DNA of 64,000 nucleotides from Acidobacteriaceae bacterium (GTDB lineage: Bacteria > Acidobacteriota > Terriglobia > Terriglobales > Acidobacteriaceae), in assembly GCA_025356095.1 (NCBI GenBank), contig JANXUR010000097.1:1-64000 (forward strand), written 5' to 3'. Positions 1 through 7,916 of this stretch are shown here, in pieces. The number at the start of each line of letters is the position of its first letter. Position 1 is the first letter of the stretch. The notes below the pieces were generated by a model. That model saw only the letters and a list, made by a program, of their open reading frames with translations, was not told the origin of the DNA and searched no databases. The translations under genes were made by a program, and so were the position numbers.

Positions 1-890
1 CAAAAACCCTCACCGCGGTCGGCTCGTACACTCCAAACGCATGGTCCATCCTCAACAACGGTGGTGCGCTGAATGTTCCGGCTCCTAATGCGGGCTCTGG
101 ACCCTCGACACTGAACAACGATCAAGACTTGGGCGGCGGTGGGGTGGTGTTGATGCATCCACTTGGCCAGACGGGCTACACTCCTTCGTTCGAGCTGATC
201 ACTGCTGGCACGGAGGGTGTTGGATACCTCGTTGACCCCACCACCTTGACGGCTGGCACGGCCTCAACTGCAGACTCGGCGGATGCTTGTGGAACCAAAG
301 CCAAGCAATGTTTGCCCATTGTGTACTTGCCAGCACCTGTCGCCGGAACCGTCCCTGACGGCAGCGGTGCGCGAGGCGTTCCTGCGTTTTGGCAGGGTAG
401 TGCAAGCAGCCCACAAAACCTACTTTTCGCGGCGGGTTCTGGGGACAGTGCTCTCCGCTATTGGCAGATGTCGACCCTGTCGCCGCTGAGTGCGGTCTTC
501 GATGTTACGTCGGCAAATGGTTTTGCAACGGGCCAGCCTCCACTTCACGGAGGGATGCATAGATATCCCTATCCCGGATCCATACCGTCAATATCATGGA
601 ATGGATCTGACGTCACAACAGCATCCGTTTGGGTGGTTGACAATAGTGGCTTTGGGAACGGTTCCCCAGCAATATTGTCTGCATACACCGCGGCGCCGAC
701 GTTTCTCTCCGGCAGGCTGAACCGCGCACCGACATTCCAAGACAGCGTGAACGGCCCGGTCGCTGTGAAGTGGACCGTTCCCACAATCATTAACGGCTCA
801 GTCTACGTCGCAGGCCAAGACCCAACCCACATTTGTGTTCCCGGCACCGACGCGACCTGCAAAGGCAGGATTGCACGCTGGGGCGAGTAA
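1..890 (+). CDS. Secreted PQQ-type beta-propeller-like protein, C-terminal part (5' end outside window)
   Basis: The reading frame is open from base 3 at the left edge, so the gene begins outside the window. About 295 residues are visible and are rich in Gly, Ser, Thr and Pro. The last 60 residues contain a blade-like segment (VKWTVPTIINGSVYVAGQ) that resembles the closing blade of PQQ-like or BamB-like beta-propellers found in acidobacterial exported proteins. Several paired cysteines (DACGTKAKQC, HICVPGTDATC) suggest disulfides in an extracytoplasmic protein. No catalytic motif is visible and no substrate can be assigned. The HAF-repeat gene follows 26 bp downstream on the same strand, so the two may be co-transcribed. 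The family call is inference from repeat style. Confidence 0.6.
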   Translation, partial: KTLTAVGSYTPNAWSILNNGGALNVPAPNAGSGPSTLNNDQDLGGGGVVLMHPLGQTGYTPSFELITAGTEGVGYLVDPTTLTAGTASTADSADACGTKAKQCLPIVYLPAPVAGTVPDGSGARGVPAFWQGSASSPQNLLFAAGSGDSALRYWQMSTLSPLSAVFDVTSANGFATGQPPLHGGMHRYPYPGSIPSISWNGSDVTTASVWVVDNSGFGNGSPAILSAYTAAPTFLSGRLNRAPTFQDSVNGPVAVKWTVPTIINGSVYVAGQDPTHICVPGTDATCKGRIARWGE

Positions 891-916
891 CAACGACATC
901 TCGGAGTTCCAACAAA

Positions 917-1870
917 ATGAAAAGCAGGCTTGTATTAGTATTTGCCATCGCGGTGTCAGAGGCCCTCTTCGCTATTGCTTCAGGCAGTTTGACTTTCCGT
1001 CCGTTGCCGAGCTACCCGAATACGTTCTCCACGACGGCTTTGGCGCTGAACCGTACAACGGTCGTGGGCTATTATGAAGGCCTTGGGAACTGCGTTCACG
1101 GCTACCAACAGGTAAGGAGCACACTCACCACGATCGAGCCTGCGGGGTCGGTTTGTTCGGGCGTGGAGGGGATCAATGACCTTGGCGTGCTGGTTGGTGT
1201 TTACTGCCCGATGGCCGTGGGCTGTGGAGGGGAACAGGGGCAGTACGGCTTTGTCATGGATCACGGTGTGTTTCTCGAGGTCAACTATCCGCTAAAGGGC
1301 GCGTCGACAGTTGCCAACGGTATTAATAACTTGAATGAGGTGGTCGGGGGATACTGTCCTGGCTACGTCGTATGCTCGCCGGGCGGCCTGAGCCCGAGCG
1401 CGCATGCGTTTCTTTTGAGTCACGGCACTTATACGACGCTAGATTACCCAGGGTCGGTTGGCACACAGGCGCAAGGGATCAACGATGCCGGTGATACGGT
1501 TGGCTTCTATCAGGTACTGAGTGGTGGCCAACACGGGTACTTATACAGAAAAGGGGTATTTACGAGCCTCGATCCGCCGGGCGCTCAACTTACGATAGCT
1601 CGCGGAATCAACAACGCAGGAACGATCTCTGGATTGTTCGTTGATAGCGTCGGCGTGACGCATGGGTTCACAATGCAGAACGGTGTCTACACGACGATGA
1701 CTGTGCCGCATTCGACTTCGAGCGCAGTCGCCGGTATCAACAGTATTGGCTCGGTCGTCGCGATTGGGGTTGTCAACCCTATTGGTCCCCCGCTGCCGTT
1801 CATCGCCATGCCCACTGCGCCCACCACAGCCGACTCGTCCGCCGAAGCCGCGAGCCGCAGCGCTAGGTAG
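917..1870 (+). CDS. Exported HAF-repeat family protein
   Basis: This encodes about 317 residues. I chose the ATG at 917 because it gives a clean signal peptide (MKSRLVLVFAIAVSEALFAIASG); the frame stays open upstream to 833, but that extension overlaps the preceding gene and is Arg-rich. The mature part is made of about five or six repeats of roughly 45 residues, each with a GIN(D/N)xGxxVG core followed by an H-(A/G)-(F/Y) motif, as in HAFLLSHGTYTTLDYPG and HGYLYRKGVFTSLDPPG. This is the hallmark of the HAF family of probable extracellular repeat proteins, whose function is unknown. No C-terminal sorting motif is visible; the end is Ala/Ser/Arg-rich. Confidence 0.78.
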   Translation: MKSRLVLVFAIAVSEALFAIASGSLTFRPLPSYPNTFSTTALALNRTTVVGYYEGLGNCVHGYQQVRSTLTTIEPAGSVCSGVEGINDLGVLVGVYCPMAVGCGGEQGQYGFVMDHGVFLEVNYPLKGASTVANGINNLNEVVGGYCPGYVVCSPGGLSPSAHAFLLSHGTYTTLDYPGSVGTQAQGINDAGDTVGFYQVLSGGQHGYLYRKGVFTSLDPPGAQLTIARGINNAGTISGLFVDSVGVTHGFTMQNGVYTTMTVPHSTSSAVAGINSIGSVVAIGVVNPIGPPLPFIAMPTAPTTADSSAEAASRSAR

Positions 1871-1877
1871 CCCTGCG

Positions 1878-1911
1878 CAGCGGCGAGCCCACAGCCAGGG
1901 GTTCGCCGCTG
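1878..1911 (+). terminator. Hairpin after the HAF-repeat gene, terminator-like
   Basis: A perfect 9-bp inverted repeat (CAGCGGCGA and TCGCCGCTG, 16-nt loop) lies seven bases past the HAF-gene stop and 16 bases before the MFS start. No T-tract follows, so it may be a processing or attenuation hairpin and not an intrinsic terminator. Confidence 0.35.
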
Positions 1912-1926
1912 TGATACAACAGCCAG

Positions 1927-3225
1927 ATGGCTGACGTTTCGCAAGATCTAATCGTTCCACCTCCCCCCATCTCGCGCCGCAACGTCTGGGCTTTCAGCCT
2001 CACCAGCTTGTTCAACGACACGGCCAGCGAGATGGGCTACTGGGTGTTGCCCGCGTTTCTGCGGTCGCTAGGGATTGACGCGGCGCAACTGGGCATCATC
2101 GAGGGTCTGGCGGAGAGCGTGGTGTCGGTGGCCAAGTTGTATTCGGGCTACTTGGCTGACAAGCTCACCAAGCGCAAGCCGCTGGTAGTGGCAGGTTATG
2201 CCGTCGCCGGAGCCGTCAAGCCGCTGCTGGCTTTTGCGGGGTCATGGTGGCAGGTGCTGGGCATCCGATTCTCTGACCGCCTAGCCAAAGGTATGCGCGG
2301 CGCGCCGCGCGACGTGATGCTCGCTGAGTCGGTTCCCAAAGAAAAGCTGGGCTCGGCCTTTGGACAGTTACAGGCGATGGACACAGCCGGCGCCATCATT
2401 GGCCCGCTACTGGCGCTGGGGATCATCTCCTACTACGGGGCGCAGTTCGGCTTGCGCAATGTGTTTTTATTTGCCGCGATTCCCGGCATGTTAGCAGTGA
2501 CCACGGCGGTACTTGGCATTCGCGAGACGAGGCGAACGGATGTTGACCCAACGCCAAGTGCCGCACCTGCGCCTGCATTACCAACGACTGGCGCAGAAGC
2601 GCCTTGTCCCACCAAGGCACATTTCCCGTTCAGCTTTTACTATGTGCTGGCGGCGGTGACGATCTTCTCTCTCGGCTGTTCCAGTGACATGTTTCTGGTG
2701 CTCCGTGCCCAGGAGTCAGGCATTGCCAGCAGTGCCGCGCCGCTGCTCGGCTTGACGTTCAACATCACTTACACGCTGTTCTCGTGGCCAGCAGGCAAGC
2801 TGAGCGACCGCATGAGCCGCCGCCATCTGGTGGCCGCGGGATACGTGGTGTACGCCGCCGTGTATGCGGTGTTTGCGCTGGCTCCGTCGCAAGGCGCGAT
2901 CTGGGGCGCGCTCGCTTTTTACGGACTCTTTTACGCCCTCAGCACGCCGGTGATGAAGGCGTTGATCGCAGAGACTGTGCCCGCGTACGAACGCGGCCGC
3001 GCGTTGGGCCTGTTCTATTTTGTCAGCAGCGTCAGCATTCTACTGGCGTCGGTGGTAACCGGGCGTTTGTGGAAGATCTATGGAGCGGGGCTGCCACTGG
3101 GCATCGCCGCAGGCTTGGCGCTGGTGGCGGCGGGGATGCTACTGCTGGGGCCGGATACCAAGGCTGTGGTGACTGCTGCCGCGCCGACGGCGCAGCAACA
3201 AGAAGAGGATGAGCTGGACAAGTAG
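1927..3225 (+). CDS. Major facilitator superfamily transporter
   Basis: This encodes 432 residues with about twelve hydrophobic segments and a hydrophilic central loop rich in Pro and Ala (about residues 205-235). The segment SGYLADKLTKRKPLVVAGY between helices 2 and 3 matches the MFS loop motif G-x-L-(A/S)-D-x-x-x-(K/R)-(R/K), and a second copy (AGKLSDRMSRRHLVAAGY) follows in the C-terminal half. The substrate cannot be read from sequence; the overall look is of a drug/H+ antiporter-like or sugar efflux-like MFS. The 3' end overlaps the convergent vanZ-like gene by 87 bp. Confidence 0.85.
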   Translation: MADVSQDLIVPPPPISRRNVWAFSLTSLFNDTASEMGYWVLPAFLRSLGIDAAQLGIIEGLAESVVSVAKLYSGYLADKLTKRKPLVVAGYAVAGAVKPLLAFAGSWWQVLGIRFSDRLAKGMRGAPRDVMLAESVPKEKLGSAFGQLQAMDTAGAIIGPLLALGIISYYGAQFGLRNVFLFAAIPGMLAVTTAVLGIRETRRTDVDPTPSAAPAPALPTTGAEAPCPTKAHFPFSFYYVLAAVTIFSLGCSSDMFLVLRAQESGIASSAAPLLGLTFNITYTLFSWPAGKLSDRMSRRHLVAAGYVVYAAVYAVFALAPSQGAIWGALAFYGLFYALSTPVMKALIAETVPAYERGRALGLFYFVSSVSILLASVVTGRLWKIYGAGLPLGIAAGLALVAAGMLLLGPDTKAVVTAAAPTAQQQEEDELDK

Positions 3226-3666
3226 TCCAGCGCTGGTGTCGAGCACCACGTCAGAAAAGAGCCCGGTGCGGCCGGGCGTAAAGTATTGGTGCAGTTCGTC
3301 GAGGCTGGCGACCGTGGCCGTCATCGCAAGCGCCAGCGCGGCCCAACGCCAGTTCCAGTCAGGCGGCCTTCCACTGGTAAGGGTTGCGCGCCAGGCGCGG
3401 AAGCACAGCCAGCTTAGGAGGCCGTATCCAACCACATGCCCGGTCTTGCGCAGAATGTGGTGAACCTCCTGCATCTGCTCCAGCGGCATGTGTGGAGCAA
3501 GCCAGCGCAGCAGCGGGAACAGCAAGCTGGCAGTGTTGCTGGAGCCGAGCAATCCTGTGGATTCAATGGCGATGACGCCTATCCACGCGATGGCGGGTAG
3601 CCAGGCGCGTAAAATTTGGGCGCGCCCGGCAACTGCTTCCGATTCCGTTTGCGATGCGACCGGCAC
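3139..3666 (-). CDS. VanZ-like family membrane protein
   Basis: This encodes 175 residues with about four predicted membrane segments. The pattern IRKTGHxxxYGLLxxLCFRAW, followed by a SLDELHQYFTPGRTGLFSDVVLDTSAGLLVQ-type segment (DE-HQ-F-PGR-x-SD-x-x-D-x-x-G), is diagnostic of the VanZ-like family. The founding member gives low-level teicoplanin resistance in enterococcal clusters, but most family members have no known role. The GTG start lies 3 bp after the guaB stop on the same strand, so it is probably co-transcribed with guaB. Its last 87 bp are antisense to the end of the MFS gene. Confidence 0.82.
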   Translation of the reverse strand: MPVASQTESEAVAGRAQILRAWLPAIAWIGVIAIESTGLLGSSNTASLLFPLLRWLAPHMPLEQMQEVHHILRKTGHVVGYGLLSWLCFRAWRATLTSGRPPDWNWRWAALALAMTATVASLDELHQYFTPGRTGLFSDVVLDTSAGLLVQLILFLLLRRRRGSSHHSLGIRPQQ

Positions 3667-3669
3667 TCG

Positions 3670-5175
3670 CTATTCCACCCGGTAGTTCGGAGCTTCCTGC
3701 GTCACGATCACGTCATGCACGTGGCTTTCGCGCAATCCCGCTGCGCTGATGCGCACAAAGCGCGCCTTTTCGCGCAGGTCGTCAATGGTCTCGCAACCGC
3801 AGTAGCCCATGCCCGAACGCACGCCGCCCACCATCTGCTGCACGATCATAGAGACCGGTCCACGATACGGCACCCGACCTTCCACGCCCTCGGGCACCAG
3901 CTTTACCAGCCGGTTCAAATCCACTTCTCCACGCGGCTTGCCCGAGACCGTTTCATTTTCCACCGTCTGGAAGTAGCGTTCGCTGGAGCCTTCGGCCATG
4001 GCTCCCAGCGAGCCCATGCCGCGATAGCTCTTAAACGTGCGGCCCTGATACAGAATGGTTTCTCCCGGGCTTTCGTCGGTACCGGCAAAGAGTGAGCCAA
4101 TCATCACACATGAAGCTCCTGCCGCCAGCGCCTTGGTGATGTCGCCAGAGAACTTGATGCCGCCATCGGCGATTACCGGCACGTCGGTGCCGCGGGTCGC
4201 GCGGTAGGCTTCTGCAATGGCCGTAATCTGCGGCACACCTGCACCGGTGACGATGCGCGTGGTGCAGATGGACCCGGGGCCAAAGCCAACCTTAATCGCA
4301 TCCGCCCCGGCGGAGATCAGTTCCACCGCAGCTTCGTACGTGCCAACGTTGCCCGCAATCAGATCCACTTCCGGAAACACAGCTTTGATCTTCTTAATCG
4401 CTTCAATCACCCGGGTGGAGTGCCCGTGGGCGCTATCAATCGCAAGCACATCGGCTTTGGCGTTCACCATCTCCTGCGCGCGCTCCAAATAATCGCCTGT
4501 CGCACCAATCGCGGCGGCCACTCGCAAGCGACCGTGCAGATCTTTCGCCGCGTTGGGATAGCGCAGCTTCTTTTGGATGTCCTTCACCGTGATCAAACCC
4601 TTGAGTTCGTACTTGTCATCCACTACCAAAAGCTTTTCCACGCGATGGTCATGCAGAATGCGCTCGGCGTCTTCCAACGTGGTGCCGACCGGAACCGTGA
4701 TCAGGTTGGTCTTGGTCATCACGTCGCTGATGGGAATATCGGTGCGGGTTTCAAAACGGAGATCGCGGTTGGTGAGGATGCCGACAAGCTTTTTGTTCTT
4801 AGTGACGGGCACCCCAGAGATTTTGTAGCGGCGCATCACTTCCAGGGCGTCGGCCACACGATCTTCCGGCGCCATAGTGACCGGGTCCACAATCATGCCA
4901 CTTTCCGAGCGTTTCACCTTATCCACTTCATTCAGCTGTTGTTCAATGGTCAGGTTGCGGTGAATAATGCCAAGGCCACCCTGCTGGGCTAGGCCAATCG
5001 CCATGCGTGATTCGGTCACCGTATCCATGGCGGCGCTCACCAGCGGAATGTTGAGCGTGATGTTGCGGGAAAGGCGCGTCTGGGTGTTGACCTCGGAGGG
5101 AATCACGTCCGACCGGTTGGGCAGCAGAAGAACGTCATCAAAAGTAAGGGCTTCCGGAACCGGAAAATAAATCAT
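3670..5175 (-). CDS. guaB: Inosine-5'-monophosphate dehydrogenase
   Basis: IMP dehydrogenase catalyses the NAD-dependent oxidation of IMP to XMP, the committed step of guanine nucleotide synthesis. The 501-residue length is typical. The N-terminus ([20 protein letters not shown]) is the standard start; two CBS domains occupy about residues 95-210; the catalytic loop [13 protein letters not shown] carries the nucleophilic Cys; and the flap ends with the conserved RYFQ. The ATG at 5175 is preceded by a GAGAG Shine-Dalgarno-like run and a sigma-70 promoter at 5203-5231. The vanZ-like gene follows 3 bp downstream. Confidence 0.97.
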   Translation of the reverse strand: MIYFPVPEALTFDDVLLLPNRSDVIPSEVNTQTRLSRNITLNIPLVSAAMDTVTESRMAIGLAQQGGLGIIHRNLTIEQQLNEVDKVKRSESGMIVDPVTMAPEDRVADALEVMRRYKISGVPVTKNKKLVGILTNRDLRFETRTDIPISDVMTKTNLITVPVGTTLEDAERILHDHRVEKLLVVDDKYELKGLITVKDIQKKLRYPNAAKDLHGRLRVAAAIGATGDYLERAQEMVNAKADVLAIDSAHGHSTRVIEAIKKIKAVFPEVDLIAGNVGTYEAAVELISAGADAIKVGFGPGSICTTRIVTGAGVPQITAIAEAYRATRGTDVPVIADGGIKFSGDITKALAAGASCVMIGSLFAGTDESPGETILYQGRTFKSYRGMGSLGAMAEGSSERYFQTVENETVSGKPRGEVDLNRLVKLVPEGVEGRVPYRGPVSMIVQQMVGGVRSGMGYCGCETIDDLREKARFVRISAAGLRESHVHDVIVTQEAPNYRVE

Positions 5176-5202
5176 GGCACTCTCACGAGAAGGAATCTCT
5201 CT

Positions 5203-5231
5203 ATTTTAGAGGGGTGGGCGGGGTAGGGCAA
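5203..5231 (-). promoter_or_regulatory. Predicted sigma-70 promoter of guaB
   Basis: On the minus strand a TTGCCC -35 box (5226-5231) is separated by 17 bp from a TAAAAT -10 box (5203-5208), 28 bp upstream of the guaB start codon. Confidence 0.55.
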
Positions 5232-5499
5232 ATGGTAGGGGGCTGCGGGGATTTGCGGCGGGGTAGGGGCCGGGAGGGGCGAGCGGAAAATGCTGGCGCG
5301 AAGCAGGGTCAAGACTGTAAACAAAATTCGCCGCCCAAAATAAACAATGCTAACTATATTACTTTACTTATATTTGGCTTCGGCTGACGCAACTTTTGGC
5401 TTCTCCACTTCTCCAGTTCCTGCCGCTTTCGCGATAGACTACGGCGGTGCCTGCGGGTGCGGCCCCCAGACTTGCCACCGGGTTGAGCAGCAGCCGCAA

Positions 5500-5522
5500 C
5501 CCCCTGCCGAGCGGCAAGGGGG
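5500..5522 (+). promoter_or_regulatory. Start-proximal hairpin in the leader of the glycoside-hydrolase-like gene
   Basis: CCCCCTGCCG (5500-5509) pairs with CGGCAAGGGGG (5512-5522) with one bulged base and a 2-nt apex. It ends 8 nt before the AGGGAG Shine-Dalgarno of the gene starting at 5542, so it could influence translation. Confidence 0.4.
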
Positions 5523-5541
5523 CTTTCGGAAGGGAGATTCC

Positions 5542-7728
5542 ATGCAGAAGTTGTTGCGGTTGGCAGGAAGCGAAATCAGCCAGTGGGCCAGCGGGCAGTT
5601 GGGCAGGTCAGTGCCCACGGCCATTGCTGCCGCACTTGTGATGGTCACCGTGCTTGCCCCTGCGGCACCGGCCCAGCGCGCCACCATAGACATCACGCCC
5701 AGCCATCTGCTGAACCGGTTCAGCCCGCTGCGCGCTCTCGGCGCGGGTGTGGACCGCGATCCACTGCACTCGACCGCCAAGCTGTATGACGCAGCCACCG
5801 TGGCCCAGATGCTCACTAGTGGTTATGGCGCCGTCAGCTACCGGCTGAATACCGAACTTAGTGTCCAAGCCTGGCACTGGAACCCGAAAGGCACGTGGAG
5901 TGACCCCGCACAGCAGGGATACTTTGTCGGTAGCCCAAACTCAACTAGCACGATACAACGCTCGTATGGATACAACTTGCCCATGCGCGGAGCGGGACCT
6001 CAAGTCACTGGAGGCGGCTATTCCCGTCTGGCAGATGGCAGCCTACAGAGCTACTGGAAGAGTAACCCGTACCTTGACCAGACTTACACAGCCGAAGACA
6101 ATTCCCTGCATCAGCAATGGGCTTTGGTAGACCTCGGCTCCATCCGACCGGTGAACGCGCTTACGATCGCATGGGGCGACCCCTACGCCACCTCTTATCA
6201 GGTGCAGTATTGGACGGGAAATGACGCCATCTACAACCCTGCGCATGGCGATTGGGTTGCCTTTCCCGGGGGCAATGTAACCAATGGTAAGGGCGGTACC
6301 GTGACGCTCAAGCTCTCAGGCGCAACTATAAGCGCCGAATTCGTGCGCATCCTAATGACCTATGCTTCCAAGACTTGTGACTCCCATGGCGCGAGCGATC
6401 TACGCAACTGCTTGGGTTTCTCGATTAAGGAACTGTACTTAGGCGAGCTTACCAAAGGTGGAATTACTGACTACATTGTGCACTCGAACGGCAGTGACCA
6501 GACCGCGATGTACGTCTCCTCCAATGACGGGTGGCATACCCCAGCGAGTGCGGCAACCGATGATGGTGAGCAACCGGGGTTTGATTTAATTTATAACTCC
6601 GGATTAACCCAGGGATTACCGATGACAGTGCCCGTCGCTATGCTTTACGACACGCCAGAAAACGCGAAGAATGAGGTCGCCTACTTAGAATCCAAAAAGT
6701 TCCCCATTCAGTATGTTGAGATGGGCGAAGAGCCCGATGGCCAGTTCGTGTTGCCAGAAGACTACGCCGCACTGTATTTGCAGTGGGCAACGGCAATCCA
6801 TAGCGTTGACCCCAGCCTGAAGCTGGCGGGGCCAGTATTTACTGGCGCGAACACTGACATCCCAGCCTGGCCAGATGCCAGTGGCAACACCTCGTGGTTC
6901 ACCCGCTTCTTGAACTATCTGAACCACCATGGTCGCATGAACGACTTGAATGTAATGACCTACGAGCACTATCCGTTCGACCCATGCAACATTCCGTGGA
7001 GTAACTTGTTAGAGGAGCCGAGATATGTACAGGGTATTGTGCAAACTTGGAAGGACGATGGCCTACCTTCCACGGTGCCCCAGGAAGTTACGGAATATAA
7101 CCTTGCCTTCGATCAATCTATTCACTACATGCAGCCTTTTGCCGCATTATGGCATGCGGATTTTGTAGGCTCGTTTCTCGCCAATGGCGGTCAGGCAGCA
7201 TACTTTTATCAGTATGAGCCGCTGCCCATGTATGACGGCTGTGGCGGGTGGGGTACCTTCGGTATGTTTGTAACCGATAGCAACTATAACGTGAAGCAGC
7301 CCAGTGCAGAGTATTTCTCATCGCAGCTACTCACGCAGCAGTGGGCACAGCCGGTGGATGCCATGCACCTCGTGTATCCAGCCAGCACAGATATTGTTGA
7401 CAGCCAGAACAACGAACTAGTCACCTCCTATGCTGTGCAGCGTCCCGACGGACAGTGGTCCGTGCTGCTGGTAAATAAAGATCAGTTTACGGAGCACAAC
7501 ATCACCGTTACCTTCAACGACGCGGCTGCAAATCGCAACCAGTACTTTGCAGGCGAAGTAACGCAGGTAAGTTTTGGTAGCGACAACTACCTTTGGCATC
7601 CAGACGGCATCAACGGTTATGCCAGCCCAGACGGACCCTCGGTGACGTCAGTAGAAGATAGTGGGGCGGGGACAACCTATACGCTGCCAAGGGCGTCAGT
7701 CACGGTGCTGCGGGGGACGATACAGTAG
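5542..7728 (+). CDS. Secreted glycoside hydrolase-like protein with discoidin-type domain
   Basis: This encodes 728 residues. I chose ATG 5542 because it follows an AGGGAG Shine-Dalgarno and gives a signal peptide ending at APAAPAQR. A region of about residues 190-305 (QQWALVDLGSIRPVNALTIAW ... FVRILMTY) looks like an F5/8 type C (discoidin) sugar-binding domain. A TIM-barrel-like region follows, with VEMGEEPDGQ near residue 392 as the likely acid/base and EVTEYN near residue 514 as the likely nucleophile strand, as in clan GH-A enzymes (GH39/GH79-like). The Asn that normally precedes the acid/base Glu is Glu here. A C-terminal beta domain closes the protein. The substrate is unknown. The stop codon lies inside a six-copy 13-bp repeat. 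Confidence 0.7.
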   Translation: MQKLLRLAGSEISQWASGQLGRSVPTAIAAALVMVTVLAPAAPAQRATIDITPSHLLNRFSPLRALGAGVDRDPLHSTAKLYDAATVAQMLTSGYGAVSYRLNTELSVQAWHWNPKGTWSDPAQQGYFVGSPNSTSTIQRSYGYNLPMRGAGPQVTGGGYSRLADGSLQSYWKSNPYLDQTYTAEDNSLHQQWALVDLGSIRPVNALTIAWGDPYATSYQVQYWTGNDAIYNPAHGDWVAFPGGNVTNGKGGTVTLKLSGATISAEFVRILMTYASKTCDSHGASDLRNCLGFSIKELYLGELTKGGITDYIVHSNGSDQTAMYVSSNDGWHTPASAATDDGEQPGFDLIYNSGLTQGLPMTVPVAMLYDTPENAKNEVAYLESKKFPIQYVEMGEEPDGQFVLPEDYAALYLQWATAIHSVDPSLKLAGPVFTGANTDIPAWPDASGNTSWFTRFLNYLNHHGRMNDLNVMTYEHYPFDPCNIPWSNLLEEPRYVQGIVQTWKDDGLPSTVPQEVTEYNLAFDQSIHYMQPFAALWHADFVGSFLANGGQAAYFYQYEPLPMYDGCGGWGTFGMFVTDSNYNVKQPSAEYFSSQLLTQQWAQPVDAMHLVYPASTDIVDSQNNELVTSYAVQRPDGQWSVLLVNKDQFTEHNITVTFNDAAANRNQYFAGEVTQVSFGSDNYLWHPDGINGYASPDGPSVTSVEDSGAGTTYTLPRASVTVLRGTIQ

Positions 7729-7799
7729 CTAGATACAGTAGCGAGATACAGTAGCGAGATTCAGTAGCGAGATTCAGTAGCGAGATCCAGTAGCTACAT
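7722..7799 (+). repeat. Six tandem copies of a 13-bp unit spanning a stop codon
   Basis: Units of the form (a/t/c)cagtagcgagat start at 7722, 7735, 7748, 7761, 7774 and 7787. The first unit contains the TAG stop (7726-7728) of the upstream gene. Divergence is limited to one to three bases per unit. Confidence 0.95.
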
Positions 7800-7840
7800 T
7801 CCTGGATTCGTCGGAGGCCGCCATTCATAGAAGGCTGGCA

Positions 7841-7869
7841 TTGACCGGGGGTCGCCGCGAGCGTAAAAT
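7841..7869 (+). promoter_or_regulatory. Predicted sigma-70 promoter of the VWFA-domain gene
   Basis: TTGACC (7841-7846) and TAAAAT (7864-7869) are separated by 17 bp. The start codon at 7917 lies 47 bp beyond the -10 box, with an AGGAG ribosome site at 7905. Confidence 0.6.
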
Positions 7870-7916
7870 TCCGCGTACTTCTTGCTCTAGAGTATTCTGC
7901 TTACAGGAGTTAACTT

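Larger units (their letters stand above)
5176..5541. other. 366-bp divergent intergenic region
   Basis: This separates divergent guaB and the glycoside-hydrolase-like gene. It holds the guaB promoter, a G-rich stretch (5211-5290), an A/T-rich block (5318-5385) that is the likely promoter zone for the plus-strand gene, and a GC-rich leader with a start-proximal hairpin. The frame of the downstream gene is open from 5347, but that extension is unlike a signal peptide. Confidence 0.5.

Noticed and set aside
5440-5541. Known riboswitch in the leader of the GH-like gene
   Set aside because: I compared it by eye with the cobalamin, c-di-GMP, TPP and fluoride consensus cores and saw none. Only a simple hairpin is supported.
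7722-7799. CRISPR-like array
   Set aside because: The units are 13 bp with no spacers, and no cas genes are present. It is a simple tandem repeat.
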